This document shows positions 1-10,287 of a stretch of 62,000 bases of DNA, in pieces. The DNA comes from Zygnema cylindricum. Taxonomy: Eukaryota > Streptophyta > Zygnematophyceae > Zygnematales > Zygnemataceae. The position numbers were made by a program, and so were the translations under genes. Position 1 is the stretch's first letter; each line of letters begins with the position of its first letter. Under the pieces are notes generated by a model. The model worked only from the letters and a program-made list of their open reading frames with translations, had not been told where the DNA came from and ran no database searches. The stretch spans positions 1-62,000 of the forward strand of contig JBBHKE010002125.1 in assembly GCA_037447655.1 (NCBI GenBank), given 5' to 3'.

Positions 1-506
1 TGTTGTTGCTGCAATGATCCACTCTTATATTTGTTAACTAGTGATATCCAAATCTGAGATGAAGATTTGACATGCATAAGGGGAATGGCAATGCCCTTTG
101 CTACACTTTTAAGAATTAAGAGCTTAGCAACCTTGTCTTTGTAGTTCCACTTTTCATACTCTAATCTTTCGGTCTGAACCCTTGTCGTTGTTGCTAGAGG
201 TGCTGCTGCCGGTATCGCCTTCGGCAATGGTGTCACTTGAGTTGCCACTCCTCCCTTTTCTCCTTCCATGACAATCTCCTCTCCTTCCTCATCTTCTTCC
301 TCGGTGATGGTGGCTGCTGTTCTACCAACTGTAGAGGCGGAGGTGCTAGAAAAACGTGTCCCTCCAAACCCAGGTGGAGGTGGGCATCGAATTTGTCCAG
401 ACACTATGCCCCATAGATGCTTCTCAAATAGTTCTCCCTCCATCATCATTTCCCAATAAAGAAAGTTTGATCCATCAAATATGGGCACCCTAGAGGGTGG
501 GCCCAT
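1..506 (-). CDS. Ty1/copia Gag, N-terminal part (runs off left edge)
   Basis: The reverse strand is open from an ATG at 506 to the window edge (168 codons, no stop). It begins MGPPSRVPIFDG and continues with YWEMMMEG, LFEKHLWGIVSG and CPPPPGFGG, which match the Gag starts of the other copia elements here. A later stretch (KLLILKSVAKGI, SSSQIWISLVNKYKSG) matches the UBN2-like Gag core. Gag forms the particle that packages element RNA. The related elements start slightly upstream, inside the LTR, but here that ATG is followed four codons later by TAA, so 506 is the first usable start. The zinc knuckle and pol would lie beyond the edge. The family is clear; intactness cannot be judged. Confidence 0.85.
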   Translation of the reverse strand, partial: MGPPSRVPIFDGSNFLYWEMMMEGELFEKHLWGIVSGQIRCPPPPGFGGTRFSSTSASTVGRTAATITEEEDEEGEEIVMEGEKGGVATQVTPLPKAIPAAAPLATTTRVQTERLEYEKWNYKDKVAKLLILKSVAKGIAIPLMHVKSSSQIWISLVNKYKSGSLQQQ

Positions 507-510
507 AACT
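496..510 (-). promoter_or_regulatory. Primer-binding site, half-tRNA-iMet type
   Basis: The plus strand reads GGTGGGCCCATAACT, one base from GGTGGGCCCATAACC, the anticodon stem-loop of plant initiator tRNA-Met. It directly abuts the LTR that starts at 511. Priming from this internal part of the tRNA is known for Drosophila copia. Confidence 0.75.
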
Positions 511-1402
511 TGAAATTATGTGGTCTCCATTGACTTACAGAATGAGCAGCCTATGTAAAGCCTCTAGGATAATATTTGCCCCTTCCACTTTCCCACTAAA
601 TAAATGCCACCCACGCAAACAAATAATCTGACCACCCTCACCCCTGTGAGGACAAGAATCCCTTGAGTCAAACGCAAAAAGAATCACTGAATTTGATCCC
701 CTGAGCATAAGTTATGGCTGGTCAAAGATAACCTTTATAGTTACAAGTTCTGTTAGAGAGAGGTACCTAAATATTACTAAGTCTTAGTCTGCCTACTCAC
801 GACTACCTCCTACTAAACCCTAGTCCAATAGGAACACTATATAGTATAACAAGGTAAAATGGGTGATGTACTTATTCTATGACCATTGTACGACAAGGTC
901 TTCAAGGTGACACCTGTCAAATCGGAAGCCATGGTTCCTCCTCCTTTCTTCTCTGGTATCAAATAATGTTGCACCACGTGGCACCTCGTGACGCTATCAC
1001 TGTATGCCGCCAAAAGCTCACTTCGCGTGGCGGCTATAATGCCGGCCGTTTGATCAAATCATATTTTACACGGTTCAGATTCGCGTACATGCAAGAATTG
1101 CTCCTTTTGGTTAGTCTACTGTTAATTAGTTGTTGCGTTAATGTTTATATATTTATGAAACTCGTCACGTGTGTCGTTTCGTAACGCCTTAATGGTTAAG
1201 GCGTTAGGGTATAGAGAATCTTGAGGTCTCAAGTTCAAATCTAGACTTAGTCATAATTTTAGTAAAATACGCTTTACTTCCAAATCTACCACTTTCTAAA
1301 TATGGCGGCAGCCATGGCGCGCCTTTGATCCTCAATCTCTTTCTTTAAAGCAAAACTAAAATAGGGAAGTGAACTATTAATTACCTCTTTCCAACACTTT
1401 CC
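511..1402 (-). repeat. Copia 5' LTR, outer end truncated
   Basis: This sequence is the reverse complement of the element B LTRs (4103-5193, 7179-8270) with moderate divergence. It starts TGAAATTATG beside the primer site. It carries a CACGTG palindrome (975-980), a TATA-like TTTATATA (1144-1151, read on the minus strand) and the tRNA-like module at 1186-1250. About 35 bases of the outer end are missing: homology stops near 1402, where gypsy pol sequence begins, so no target duplication can be assigned. Confidence 0.8.
1186..1250 (+). other. tRNA-like A-box/B-box module in LTR
   Basis: The plus strand has an A-box-like TTAATGGTTAAGGCG (1189-1203) and, about 30 bases on, a B-box-like AGTTCAAATCT (1232-1242). 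This is the layout of a tRNA gene's internal Pol III promoter. It lies antisense to the element. I see no matching acceptor stem, so I do not call a tRNA gene. Confidence 0.6.
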
Positions 1403-4102
1403 CCCGAAGCTTCCGGAAAGAATACCTCCAAAGCGCGAAGTAGACCACAAGATAGCGCTTGTTCCCGGAGCGGTACCCTCGGCTAATCGGATATACAAGA
1501 TGAGCTACACCGATCTAGATGAACTGAAGAAACAACTTGCGGAGTTGATCGAAGCCGGAGCAATCGAAACCAAGCAAGTCAACATATGGAGCCCCCGTCC
1601 TCTTCGTGCATAAGAAAGATGGAGGTTTTCGTATGTGTGTGGATTATCGAGCACTTAACAAGTTGACGGTGAAAAATGCGTACCCTCTATCGAGGATAGA
1701 CGAATTGTTGGATCGCCTACGGGGTGCTAAATATTTTTCGAAGATAGACTTGCAAAGCGTTATCACCAAATCCAAATTGCCGAGGGATATGTGGAAAAGA
1801 CTGCATTTAGAACTCGGTACGGTCATTTCCAATTTCGGGTTATGCTGTAGGGATTTACCAACGCGCCAACGACCTTTATGCACTTGATGAATTCTATCTT
1901 CCGGCAATATTTATACGCTTTTGTCATCATCTTCCTGGATGACATCTTGGGGTATAGCTGGACGTTGGAGGATCATATGGAGCATCTACGCCGGTACTAC
2001 AAATCCTTCGAGAGAACAAGCTGTACGCGAAGAGGAGTAAATGAGACTTTTTGAAGGGAAAAATTCAGTTTTTGGGTCATGTGGTGAGCTAGGAGGGGAT
2101 CGCAGTGGATCCGAATAAAATTAGGGCAGTAAAGGAGTGGCCGCAGCTGACTAACATCACGGAGTTACGGAGCTTCCTTGGGCTATGCTCTTACTATCGC
2201 CGTTTTGTCGAAGGTTTCGCAAAAATCGCTACACCACTCACGAACTTACTTCAAAACGACGTGCCCTGCGAGTGGAAAACGGCGCAAGGGACAGCCTTTG
2301 ACACGCTAAAGTAGCAGTTGGGTACCGCCCCTGTGTTAGATCTCCCAGACCCGGAATTACCTTGGACAATAATTACCGATGCCAGCGATACGGCTATAGG
2401 AGCGATCCTTATGCAGGATCAAGGAAAAGGCCTTCAACCCATTGCCTACGACATTCAAAACTAAGGGCAGCGGAGCTTAACTGGGCCACACATGAAAAGG
2501 AGACAATAGCAATTATTAACGCGCTGGAAGTCTAGAAATGTTATGTTCAAAGGAAGCGAATCACGATTATCACCGATCACCACGCCCTATATTATCTTTA
2601 GACTCAGCCGAAGTTGTCCAAGAAATAAGTGCGATGGATGACGTTTCTTCAGACGTTCGGGCCGGAGCTCGTTATTAGGTATAAGTCGGGCAAGACGAAC
2701 CTCGCAGATGAGCTGCCGAAAACAACCGGAATAGCTGCGCCAACGAAGGAGCAACAATCGCAAGCATCGCAGGATAAAAACGAAAGCTCTGTGAAAAAGG
2801 ACACTGCAGCGTCGAACAAAGCGCAAGATCCGAAACTCAGCGCAGTGACCGGTACACTACAAGTGGACAACCAGTGGTTACGTAGGATCAAAGCCGCATA
2901 CGACGAAGAAGAGATAATCAAGGACCTTGTAAAACGGAAGGTATTAATTCGAATGGCCAATGGTATGTGGCGGTACAGACTGAGTCAAACAATTAGACTT
3001 TAAGTCCCGACAAACCAGTTGTTCCGTCATGCAATACTGAAAATGAGTCATGATGAGCGGCTCAGTGGAAATTTGGGGCGGGATAAACAATTGCACATGT
3101 CGCTGAAGCGTACTATTGGCCGAACATGACTCAGACATAGCGGAGTATGTCCGGACATGTGACTCATGTTACAGAAATAAATCGGAATCGGGTCACCAAG
3201 GTCTGTTACAACCCCTTCGGATACCATCTATTCCTTGGGAGGCGATATCGATGGACTTCATAGTTGCTCTTCCGTTAACTCAAGAAGGTTATGACTCAAT
3301 CTTTGTCGTCATCAATTATATGACAAAAATGGCACATTTCTTACCCATGACATCCAAGGCTACAGCACGGGATGTGGCAGGTTTATTCTTTCGCGAGATA
3401 TTATGCCATCACGAACTGCCAAAGAGGATCGTTAGTGACCGTGATCGAAAGTTTTTGAGCCATTTTTGGTAATGTCTGTTCGAGTTGTGTGGATTGCATT
3501 TGGCCATGTCCACAGCTTATCACCCTAAGACCAATTGTCAGACCGAGAGGGTGAAGCGGACTTTGGAGGAGGCTTTGCGAGCTTACGTAGGGGTACACCA
3601 AACGGATTAGGTAAACTATTTAACGGCAATTGAGGTGGCATACAACAGGGCGGTGCACTCGTCCACAAATGCCACGGCATTTTCCCTTAATGGACGACAA
3701 CCCACCTTTCCCAAAAATTTATTGGCCGCGGATTGCTCTACACCTGCAGCGGTCGATTTTGCTAAAACGCTGCATGGAAACCTAGAAAAGGCGGCGAAGG
3801 CGCTCCATCTTGCTAAGGACCGTCACAAATTACAAGCCGACAATCACCAAAAGGAAATCGTTTTTGGTGTGGGTGATAAAGTTTGCCATAATATGGCAAA
3901 CATGTCTTTACCAAATGCCATTTCAAAGAAATTAGCAGCTTGATTTACGCTCCTTTTTACGATTCTTGCGAAAGAGGGTGAGGTGGCCTACAAATTGGAT
4001 ATTCCTCAAGATTGACATATCCACAATATTTTTCATGTTTCCCTCCTCAAACCTTTTCGCAACCCCGATTCAATTTTTCCTAAACGATAGCGACATACCC
4101 CT
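1403..4102 (+). pseudogene. Ty3/gypsy chromovirus pol (gypsy 1), decayed
   Basis: The pol order is visible across several frames. The RT N-terminal region (PPKREVDHKIALVPG, then [15 protein letters not shown]) lies at about 1420-1750 and the RT active site FLDDIL at 1931-1948. RNase H follows (about 2330-2620, ending near TDHHALYYL). The integrase zinc finger (CDSCYRNK) is near 3150 and the integrase core runs from SMDFIVALP near 3245 to a degraded acidic-residue region near 3550. The integrase tail (NIFHVSLLKPF) ends at the junction. Frame changes and stops (for example after codon IDLQS near 1756 and at 2312) make it non-functional. The gag and protease side is missing at 1403. The reading continues after the element B insertion at 8276 with the chromodomain. 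Confidence 0.9.
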
Positions 4103-5193
4103 TGTTGAAATTTATGTATTTTCTAGGTCTGTGTTGGAAAAAAAAATAGAGTGTTGAAAAGAGGTGACTAATAGTTCACTTCTATATTTTAGTTAGAATG
4201 TAAAGAGAGAGAAAGAGAGGACCAAAGGCACGCCATGGTTGCCGCATCATCTAGAAGGAGGAAGAATGAATTAGAAAGTATTTTAATAGTTTTAGCAAAA
4301 TACCGCCGCCGGCCGGAGTTGAACCGGGGTCTCTAGTCTACTAGATAGACCAACGCCTTATCCATTAAGTTACTTACGAAACGATACACGTGACGGGTTT
4401 CATAAATATATAAACATTAACGAAACAGCTAATTAACAGCAGACTAACCAAAACGAGCAATTTCTGCATGTACGCGAATCTGAACCGTGTAAATTATGTT
4501 TTGATCGGACGGCCGGAATTATAGCCGCCACGCGAAGTGAGCTTTTTGGCGGCATACGGATATAGCGTCACGCGGTGCCACGTGGCGCCACATTATTTGA
4601 TACCGGAGAAAATGAAGGAGGAACCATGGCTTCCGATATGACAGGTGTCACCTTGTAGACCTTGTCGTACAATGGTTGTACAATAAGTACATCGCCCATT
4701 GTACCTTCTTGTACTTTATAGTGTTCCTATTGGACTAGGGTTTAATAGTAGGTAGTCATGAGTAGGCAGACTAAGACTTAGTGATATTTCGGTACCTCTC
4801 TCTAAGAGAGCTTGTAACTATAAAGGTCATCTTTGACCAGCCATAACTTAATGCTCGGGTGAGCAAATTCAGTGATTCTTTTTGCTACGGACTCAGGAGA
4901 GTTCAAGCTACACAAGGGTGTAGTCGGTCAGAGTCTTTGTGTTCCAGGGTGGCACTTATTCAGTGGGAAAGTCAAAGTGGGGAATATTGTCCAAAACACA
5001 TATTGAAGCTTTGCATTTTGTGGTGGAACTGAGCACACAGAAGGTCTTCTCTTCACAGGGGTGAAGGTATATTGGGGTTTTTATTGTCAAGGGATCATTT
5101 TTTTGGGTTTATATCAACTTGGAGTCGGCACTATCTAGATTAGCTTCTTTTGGATCTGCGAATTCTGTGGGCAATGGAGCCCATAGAATTTCA
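4103..5193 (+). repeat. Element B 5' LTR
   Basis: It starts TGTTGAAATT and ends GAATTTCA, so it has TG...CA termini. A TATA-like TATATAAA lies at 4407-4414 in the sense direction and a CACGTG palindrome at 4579-4584. The gag start codon (5174) lies inside it, 20 bases before its end. Confidence 0.9.
4303..4372 (-). other. tRNA-like module in element B 5' LTR
   Basis: On the minus strand there is an A box TTAATGGATAAGGCG (4354-4368), a self-complementary hairpin GTCTA/TAGAC at the anticodon-arm position, and a B box GGTTCAACTCC (4315-4325) in a CCGG/CCGG stem with a 7-base loop. AATGGATAAGGC is typical of plant tRNA-Arg. The acceptor ends do not pair, so this is tRNA-like and not a functional tRNA gene. 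It is antisense to the element. Confidence 0.65.
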
Positions 5194-6424
5194 AGTTATG
5201 GGCCCACCATCTAGGGTGCCTATGTTCGATGGAACAGACTTCACTTATTGGGAGTTTATTATGGAGGGATTGCTTTTCGAGAAGCACTTATGGGGAATTG
5301 TTTTGGGACAAGTGAGATGTCCGCCACCTGGCTTTGGAGGAGCTTACTGTGGAGAACCATCTGAGGCTGTCCAGAATATCAACCGGAGTTCAAATGCAAC
5401 GAAAGGTGAAGGGAAAAATATTGTGATGGAAGGGGGAAAAGGGGAGAAGGATAAAGGGACACTTATGGTGAGGGGAGCTATGCTCTCCGCCACATCTTCA
5501 CTTAGAGGGGTTATAAGTATAACTCAAGAAAATGATAGTAAAATTTGGGAGTATAAAAACACTATAGCAAAACATCTTATACTTAGATATGTGTCTAAGT
5601 CCATAGCTATCACTCATTTAAGTCTTACCAAGTCTTCGGAAATATGGAAAACACTAAGGCAGATTTATAAGAGTGAGACTATTCAGAGGCAGCAGTTAGT
5701 ATAACAGGAAATAGAGGCCTATGTTTATAAAGGCGGTAACATTATAGAGTTTTGCAATGATATTGCTGCGTTATATGTTGAGCTTGCTAGTGCGGGGTAT
5801 GTAGAATCTGAGGAGAGAAAGATCAATACACTACTCATGAAACTCCCAGATGAGTACGAAAACATCATTAATCGTATGCAGGCAATGGATGGCTCTTCAT
5901 GGACTTGGAGCTTTACCATGGGGATAATTCTTGTGAGGGAAAGCACTTTGGAGCTTCGTAGGGGAAGTGAGAGGGTAACTGCATTTACAGCTGGTGGTGA
6001 TTGGCGGAAGCGTGATGAGAGGAACGGCGATGACGAGCGGAAGCGTGATGAGAGGAAGAAAGACGAAGGCAAACCTTATCGGAACTTTGGTGGAAAGAGA
6101 GGGAGAGGAAAAGAAAGGGGAGCTTTGAAAAAGGGTGTTTGCTTCTTTTGTAGAGAACCGGGTCACTATATAGAGGAGTGTCCTTGTTTGGAAGAACTTC
6201 GAAGTTGGAATGTGAAAGAGGAGGAAGAAGGGGAAGAGGAGAAAGAGGATGAAGAAATTTTGGAGCTTCTTCACATCGGTAAAATGGAGAAGAGAGAGAA
6301 GTACACAGAAATTACACGAAATCAACGATGTGCTTTTGGAGGTATAAGGGAAGTAAAGGGAAGGGAGGTACTTGAGGGAGTTAGAAATGATGAGGATGTA
6401 AAGAGTGTAAAAAGTATGACTTAG
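5174..6424 (+). pseudogene. Element B Gag with one internal stop
   Basis: The frame begins at an ATG inside the LTR (MEPIEFQVMGPPSRVP) and stays in one frame for 416 codons, apart from a TAA at 5702-5704 (codon 177). In element E that position reads AAA. Visible parts: the copia Gag N-terminus and UBN2-like core (about residues 1-270), an arginine/glutamate-rich repeat (RKRDER), a CCHC zinc knuckle CFFCREPGHYIEEC near residue 330 for RNA binding, and an acidic tail. The primer site is translated as QVMGPP. A single stop means the frame was probably intact in a recent ancestor. Confidence 0.85.
5194..5208 (+). promoter_or_regulatory. Element B primer-binding site
   Basis: The sequence is AGTTATGGGCCCACC directly after the 5' LTR. 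It is complementary, with one mismatch, to the anticodon stem-loop of initiator tRNA-Met. It lies inside the gag frame. Confidence 0.75.
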
Positions 6425-7165
6425 AAACGAGAAAGTCAAATCTAGGATACATAAATGAAAAAGGGAAAAATAAAAATAATGAGGATAATTTTATAAATAT
6501 TTTGGAAATAGAAAACAGGTTGGAAAGTGTGACTTTAACGGATTTGGAGGAAAGGGGAGAAGTAAAACTAGAGGGGTTTTTAAAGAATAGGGGAGAAAAG
6601 AAATATTTAATGAAAAGTTTAGGGGAGGAGAAATACTCTTTGGGAATCATTATAGAAAGTGATAGTGGAAAGAATTCCATGGGAGAGAGTGAGGAAAATT
6701 CAGAAAATGGGGTGAGTATCATGGATAAAAATATGAGCTCGGAAGATGTAGATTTTATGAGGAACTTAGTGGGGAATCTTGATATAACGATAAATATGGG
6801 GAGTAATGGGTTTGACATCACTAATGAGAGTGATGGCATTTATGAAGATGTGCCTGTAAGAGGGTTAGCATCTGGGTGTGTGTTGCAGATTGGAGATGGG
6901 GCTGGCTGTTTGAATTGCAAGAGGGAAATTGGATTTAGTGAGGATGGAAAAGAAATGAGGTGGATAAAGTATTTTCTTGGATTTATGAAAAATGGCATGC
7001 AAAATAAATTTTGTGATGTAATTATTATTTCGGTTCATCTAACACACTTCTTTAAATACAACGGTATTCACTTAGAGTTTAATGAGGAGAAAAGAAAGAA
7101 GAAAAGGAAAAAGAAGAAAAAAAATAATTTTGTGTTTAGTGGGAGTTGAAAAGAAAGTAGACTAG
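6425..7165 (+). pseudogene. Element B Gag tail fused to RNase H remnant
   Basis: After the gag stop, reading resumes in another frame from 6502 to 7149. The last 120 or so residues resemble the end of copia RNase H: SGCVLQIGDGAGCLNCKREI aligns with SGYVLYVGDGACCWSSKQ of A3, followed by MRWIKYFLGF and NKFCD. The catalytic MEAEY stretch and everything from protease to reverse transcriptase are missing. It ends in a lysine/arginine-rich run. In element E the corresponding tail is in the same frame as gag, so the ancestral derivative probably made one Gag-tail protein and element B later acquired a frameshift near 6425-6500. Confidence 0.75.
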
Positions 7166-7178
7166 AAAATAAGGGGAG
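7166..7178 (+). other. Element B polypurine tract
   Basis: The purine run AAAATAAGGGGAG lies directly before the 3' LTR and would prime plus-strand DNA synthesis. The same motif abuts the 3' LTRs of A1, A2 and A3, and of E with one change. Confidence 0.85.
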
Positions 7179-8270
7179 TGTTGAAATTTATGTATTTTCT
7201 AGGTCTGTGTTGGAAAAATAAATAGAGTGTTGAAAAGAGGTGACTAATAGTTCACTTCTATATTTTAGTTAGAATGTAAAGAGAGAGAAAGAGAGGACCA
7301 AAGGCACGCCATGGTTGCCGCATCATCTAGAAGGAGGAAGAATGAATTAGAAAGTATTTTACTAGTTTTAGCAAAATACCGCCGCCGGCCGGAGTTGAAC
7401 CGGGGTCTCTAGTCTACTAGATAGACCAACGCCTTATCCATTAAGTTACTTACGAAACGATACACGTGACGGGTTTCATAAATATATAAACATTAACGAA
7501 ACAGCTAATTAACAGCAGACTAACCAAAACGAGCAATTTCTGCATGTACGCGAATCTGAACCGTGTAAATTATGTTTTGATCGGACGGCCGGAATTATAG
7601 CCGCCACGCGAAGTGAGATTTTTGGCGGCATACGGATATAGCGTCACGCGGTGCCACGTGGCGCCACATTATTTGATACCGGAGAAAATGGGAGGAGGAA
7701 CCATGGCTTCCGATATGACAGGTGTCACCTTGTAGACCTTGTCGTACAATGGTTGTACAATAAGTACATCGCCCATTGTACCTTCTTGTAATTTATAGTG
7801 TTCCTATTGGACTAGGGTTTAATAGTAGGTAGTCATGAGTAGGCAGACTAAGACTTAGTGATATTTCGGTACCTCTCTCTAAGAGAGCTTGTAACTATAA
7901 AGGTCATCTTTGACCAGCCATAACTTAATGCTCGGGTGAGCAAATTCAGTGATTCTTTTTGCTACGGACTCAGGAGAGTTCAAGCTACACAAGGGTGTAG
8001 TCGGTCAGAGTCTTTGTGTGCCAGGGTGGCACTTATTCAGTGGGAAAGTCAAAGTGGGGAATATTGTCCAAAACACATATTGAAGCTTTGCATTTTGTGG
8101 TGGAACTGAGCACACAGAAGGTCTTCTCTTCACAGGGGTGAAGGTATATTGGGGTTCTTATTGTCAAGGGATCATTTATTTGGGTTTATATCAACTTGGA
8201 GTCGGCACTATCTAGATTAGCTTTTTTTGGATCTGTGAATTCTGTGGGCAATGGAGCCCATAGAATTTCA
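7179..8270 (+). repeat. Element B 3' LTR
   Basis: It is about 99% identical to 4103-5193 by eye, with the same TG...CA ends. It is followed by target duplication CCCCT (8271-8275). Confidence 0.9.
7380..7450 (-). other. tRNA-like module in element B 3' LTR
   Basis: Second copy of the module: B box at 7391-7401 and A box at 7430-7444, on the minus strand, antisense to the element. Confidence 0.65.
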
Positions 8271-8275
8271 CCCCT

Positions 8276-8475
8276 TAACCACTTGTTCGGGGTACATCGG
8301 ATGAGTACGAGGTGGAAGAAATCCTTCAGTGGCGTTGCCTTTGCAATTCTACCTCCACTGAATATTTGGTGCGTTAGAAGGGCTACGAAGTTGAAGACGA
8401 TTCCTGGGTGGACGAGGAGGATGTGCATTCACATGAATTTCTGCGTCGGTTTACGCAGAGTGAGGACACTGGGCT
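8276..8475 (+). pseudogene. Gypsy 1 integrase tail with chromodomain
   Basis: This continues the frame broken by element B. The reading DEYEVEEILQ, then EYLVR (followed by a stop in place of W), KGYEV and DSWVDEEDVHSHEF is a typical chromodomain, a module that binds methylated histone H3 and biases integration toward heterochromatin. It sits at the integrase C-terminus as in chromoviruses. The minus-strand copy at 20110-20330 has the same motif order (EYEVEEILQSR, YLVSWKGYG, DDSWVDQKGLHSPE). Confidence 0.85.
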
Positions 8476-8966
8476 TCACCGCAGTGGCAATCGTAGCGAA
8501 CGCGATAAAGGATCGAATCGCAGTATCGCAACCATCGCGATCATATTGGGGACGCGGCGAAGGAACGCAGCGGCAAAGCTAACGGACCGCAACGCTATGG
8601 TTGCGCAACCATCGAAGTGCAGCATAGTAGTGGCCCCGTCAGAGAAGCGTAGCGCCATCGCTGCACTAACATGAAATCGCAACGGCGCAATTGTGAAGCG
8701 CAACGTTGGCACTTCGAACCCTCATTATTGCCGCAGCCGCGCAATTTGCTAAACATTGGACGCTGCGATACCCTCGCACAATGCAATACCCTCGCACACT
8801 GCAACGGATGGAAGATCCAACAGTAAAACCCTCCACCCTCGCAATTAAGGCCGCCATCAGCCTTCGCAACCAACCTAGTCAAAGCAGTTTGGAGAGCATC
8901 TCACTCTACATAGTTAGCTTACCTTCATTCATCCAATTACCGGAATTAACATGTGCAACAACGTCC
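8476..8966 (+). repeat. Gypsy 1 spacer of degenerate GC-rich short repeats
   Basis: This stretch lies between the chromodomain and the accessory frame. It is rich in variants of CGCAAC, GCGATA and AGCGCA, repeated irregularly (for example 8575-8620 and 8690-8790). Several overlapping frames are open on both strands, but none resembles the corresponding part of gypsy 2, so I see no gene here. Confidence 0.5.
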
Positions 8967-10242
8967 ATGGCGTCGTCATCCTCTCCACCACCGAAGAGGA
9001 GGAGGCTAGTCCGAGAAGGCCATGAGGAAATACCCCGCCCGGATACAGTGTTGGTGGTGGCGGCCATGGTAGCAGCAGAATGGAGGAGGGAGGTAGAGGA
9101 ACAACCAGAGTTCGAAGAGACAGCTAATAACGAGGAGAGACTAACGGAATCGAGTGGCAGAGAGGGGTGAAAAAATTCACAAGACGGCAAATATAACCTA
9201 CTTTGAGAGGGAGATCAAGAGGATGAAGAAGACCACGAGCTTTTGGACGCTAAGGAACCGAAGAGGGAACCGACACCCCCGCCAATTGAGGAGCGTCCCC
9301 CTGATCTTGAGGTGATGAGGGACCCTAATAAGGAGAGCACCGCCAACGAGCAGACTTCAAAGAAATCTGAGAAGAAGGCGGAGGCTCGGAATCCCAACAG
9401 GGATGAGGTATTCGTTCTTCGATTGGAGGAAGGGGATATAGAAAGGGAAAGTGAAAAAGAGGAAGAAATTCTTGATTATCTTTTTCCACTTCCCGTATAC
9501 ACTTAACACTCAGATCTCACCTTCAGTTTTGCCAAACGCTTTTTCTGCGATCCTTGAGAATGGCTAGCGGCATGGCGCACAGGAAGACCATGGGAACCTC
9601 TCAATATTCGCGCCAGCGTGCCATCACATCAGACTTGGAACTTCATGCGTACAAAGATCCTGGGGAATAATCACAAGGGTTACGTGTAGTTAAACCCTCA
9701 TGCCCTACCATTTGTGGAAGTGGTCGAGGACCACTATCGGTACAGGGTGGACCTTCCCGGGTTCATCAGCCAATATCACCCATGGGATGTCCGCTCTCAT
9801 GACATCATCTCTCGGGCAGAAGTCACACACGAGGTACGAGCGCTCAAGTTAGCTTTGAAGAATGCTTTGAAGCGAGTGCGAGCTGCTAAAAAACACGTTT
9901 CCTTCAAGTTGAGATAAGTACCTCGGTGGGAATCGGTCGTCGAAGAGGAAGAGGAAGCTGACCCGCAAGAAGAGCCCGAAGCTTCCCAAAGTCCGGAACC
10001 AGAAGAACATGTACCTGAGGCCGCCTCGCCACACTAGAAACGGCCGCAGTTGCACTAGAAGCTGGAGATGACCAACTTCGGGATCGGATCATCTAGAGAC
10101 GCTTCGCCATGGCAGATCACCACATCGCCCTCTTGGAGACTCGATGTGAACACCTCAAGAACCAAGTGGACCCCCTTCAGGAGGAATTCGAGGAGTATCG
10201 ACAAGAAATGTCCGAAATCCTCCACCAACTCCAATTTCCCTG
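8967..10242 (+). pseudogene. Accessory frame after pol in gypsy 1 (broken)
   Basis: A frame starting MASSSSPPPKRRRLV (8967) resembles a basic nuclear localisation signal and is followed by an acidic, glutamate-rich stretch to about 9500. After frame breaks there is a segment LPFVEVVEDHYRYRVDLPG with RAEVT (about 9700-9830), then an acidic linker. A heptad-like end, HIALLETRCEHLKNQVDPL (near 10125), closes with a stop near 10240. The same order occurs in gypsy 2 on the other strand (18366-19638). It lies between the chromodomain and the 3' LTR in sense orientation. I do not recognise the family; it is not RT, integrase, Gag zinc finger or an obvious envelope protein. Confidence 0.65.
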
Positions 10243-10287
10243 AGTCAGTGATGTTCAACGAGACGCTGAATCCTTAGTGGGAGGAAC

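Larger units (their letters stand above)
4103..8270 (+). mobile_element. Element B: gag-only non-autonomous copia derivative
   Basis: Two LTRs of about 1.09 kb (4103-5193 and 7179-8270) flank a 1,985-bp interior. The interior holds a primer site, gag with a CCHC knuckle, a remnant of RNase H and a polypurine tract. Protease, integrase and reverse transcriptase are absent. A perfect 5-bp target duplication CCCCT lies at 4098-4102 and 8271-8275, and the interrupted gypsy 1 frame resumes on the far side. By eye the LTRs differ at about ten positions (around 1%), which suggests a fairly recent insertion. Mobilisation would need enzymes from an autonomous relative such as A3. Confidence 0.9.

Noticed and set aside
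4303-4372. A functional tRNA-Arg gene in the element B LTR
   Set aside because: The acceptor ends are not complementary and the anticodon loop is two bases short; called tRNA-like instead.
8706-9170. A 154-codon start at 8706 for the gypsy 1 accessory frame
   Set aside because: The part before 8967 lies in low-complexity spacer and does not match gypsy 2; the shared MASSSSPPPK start is preferred.
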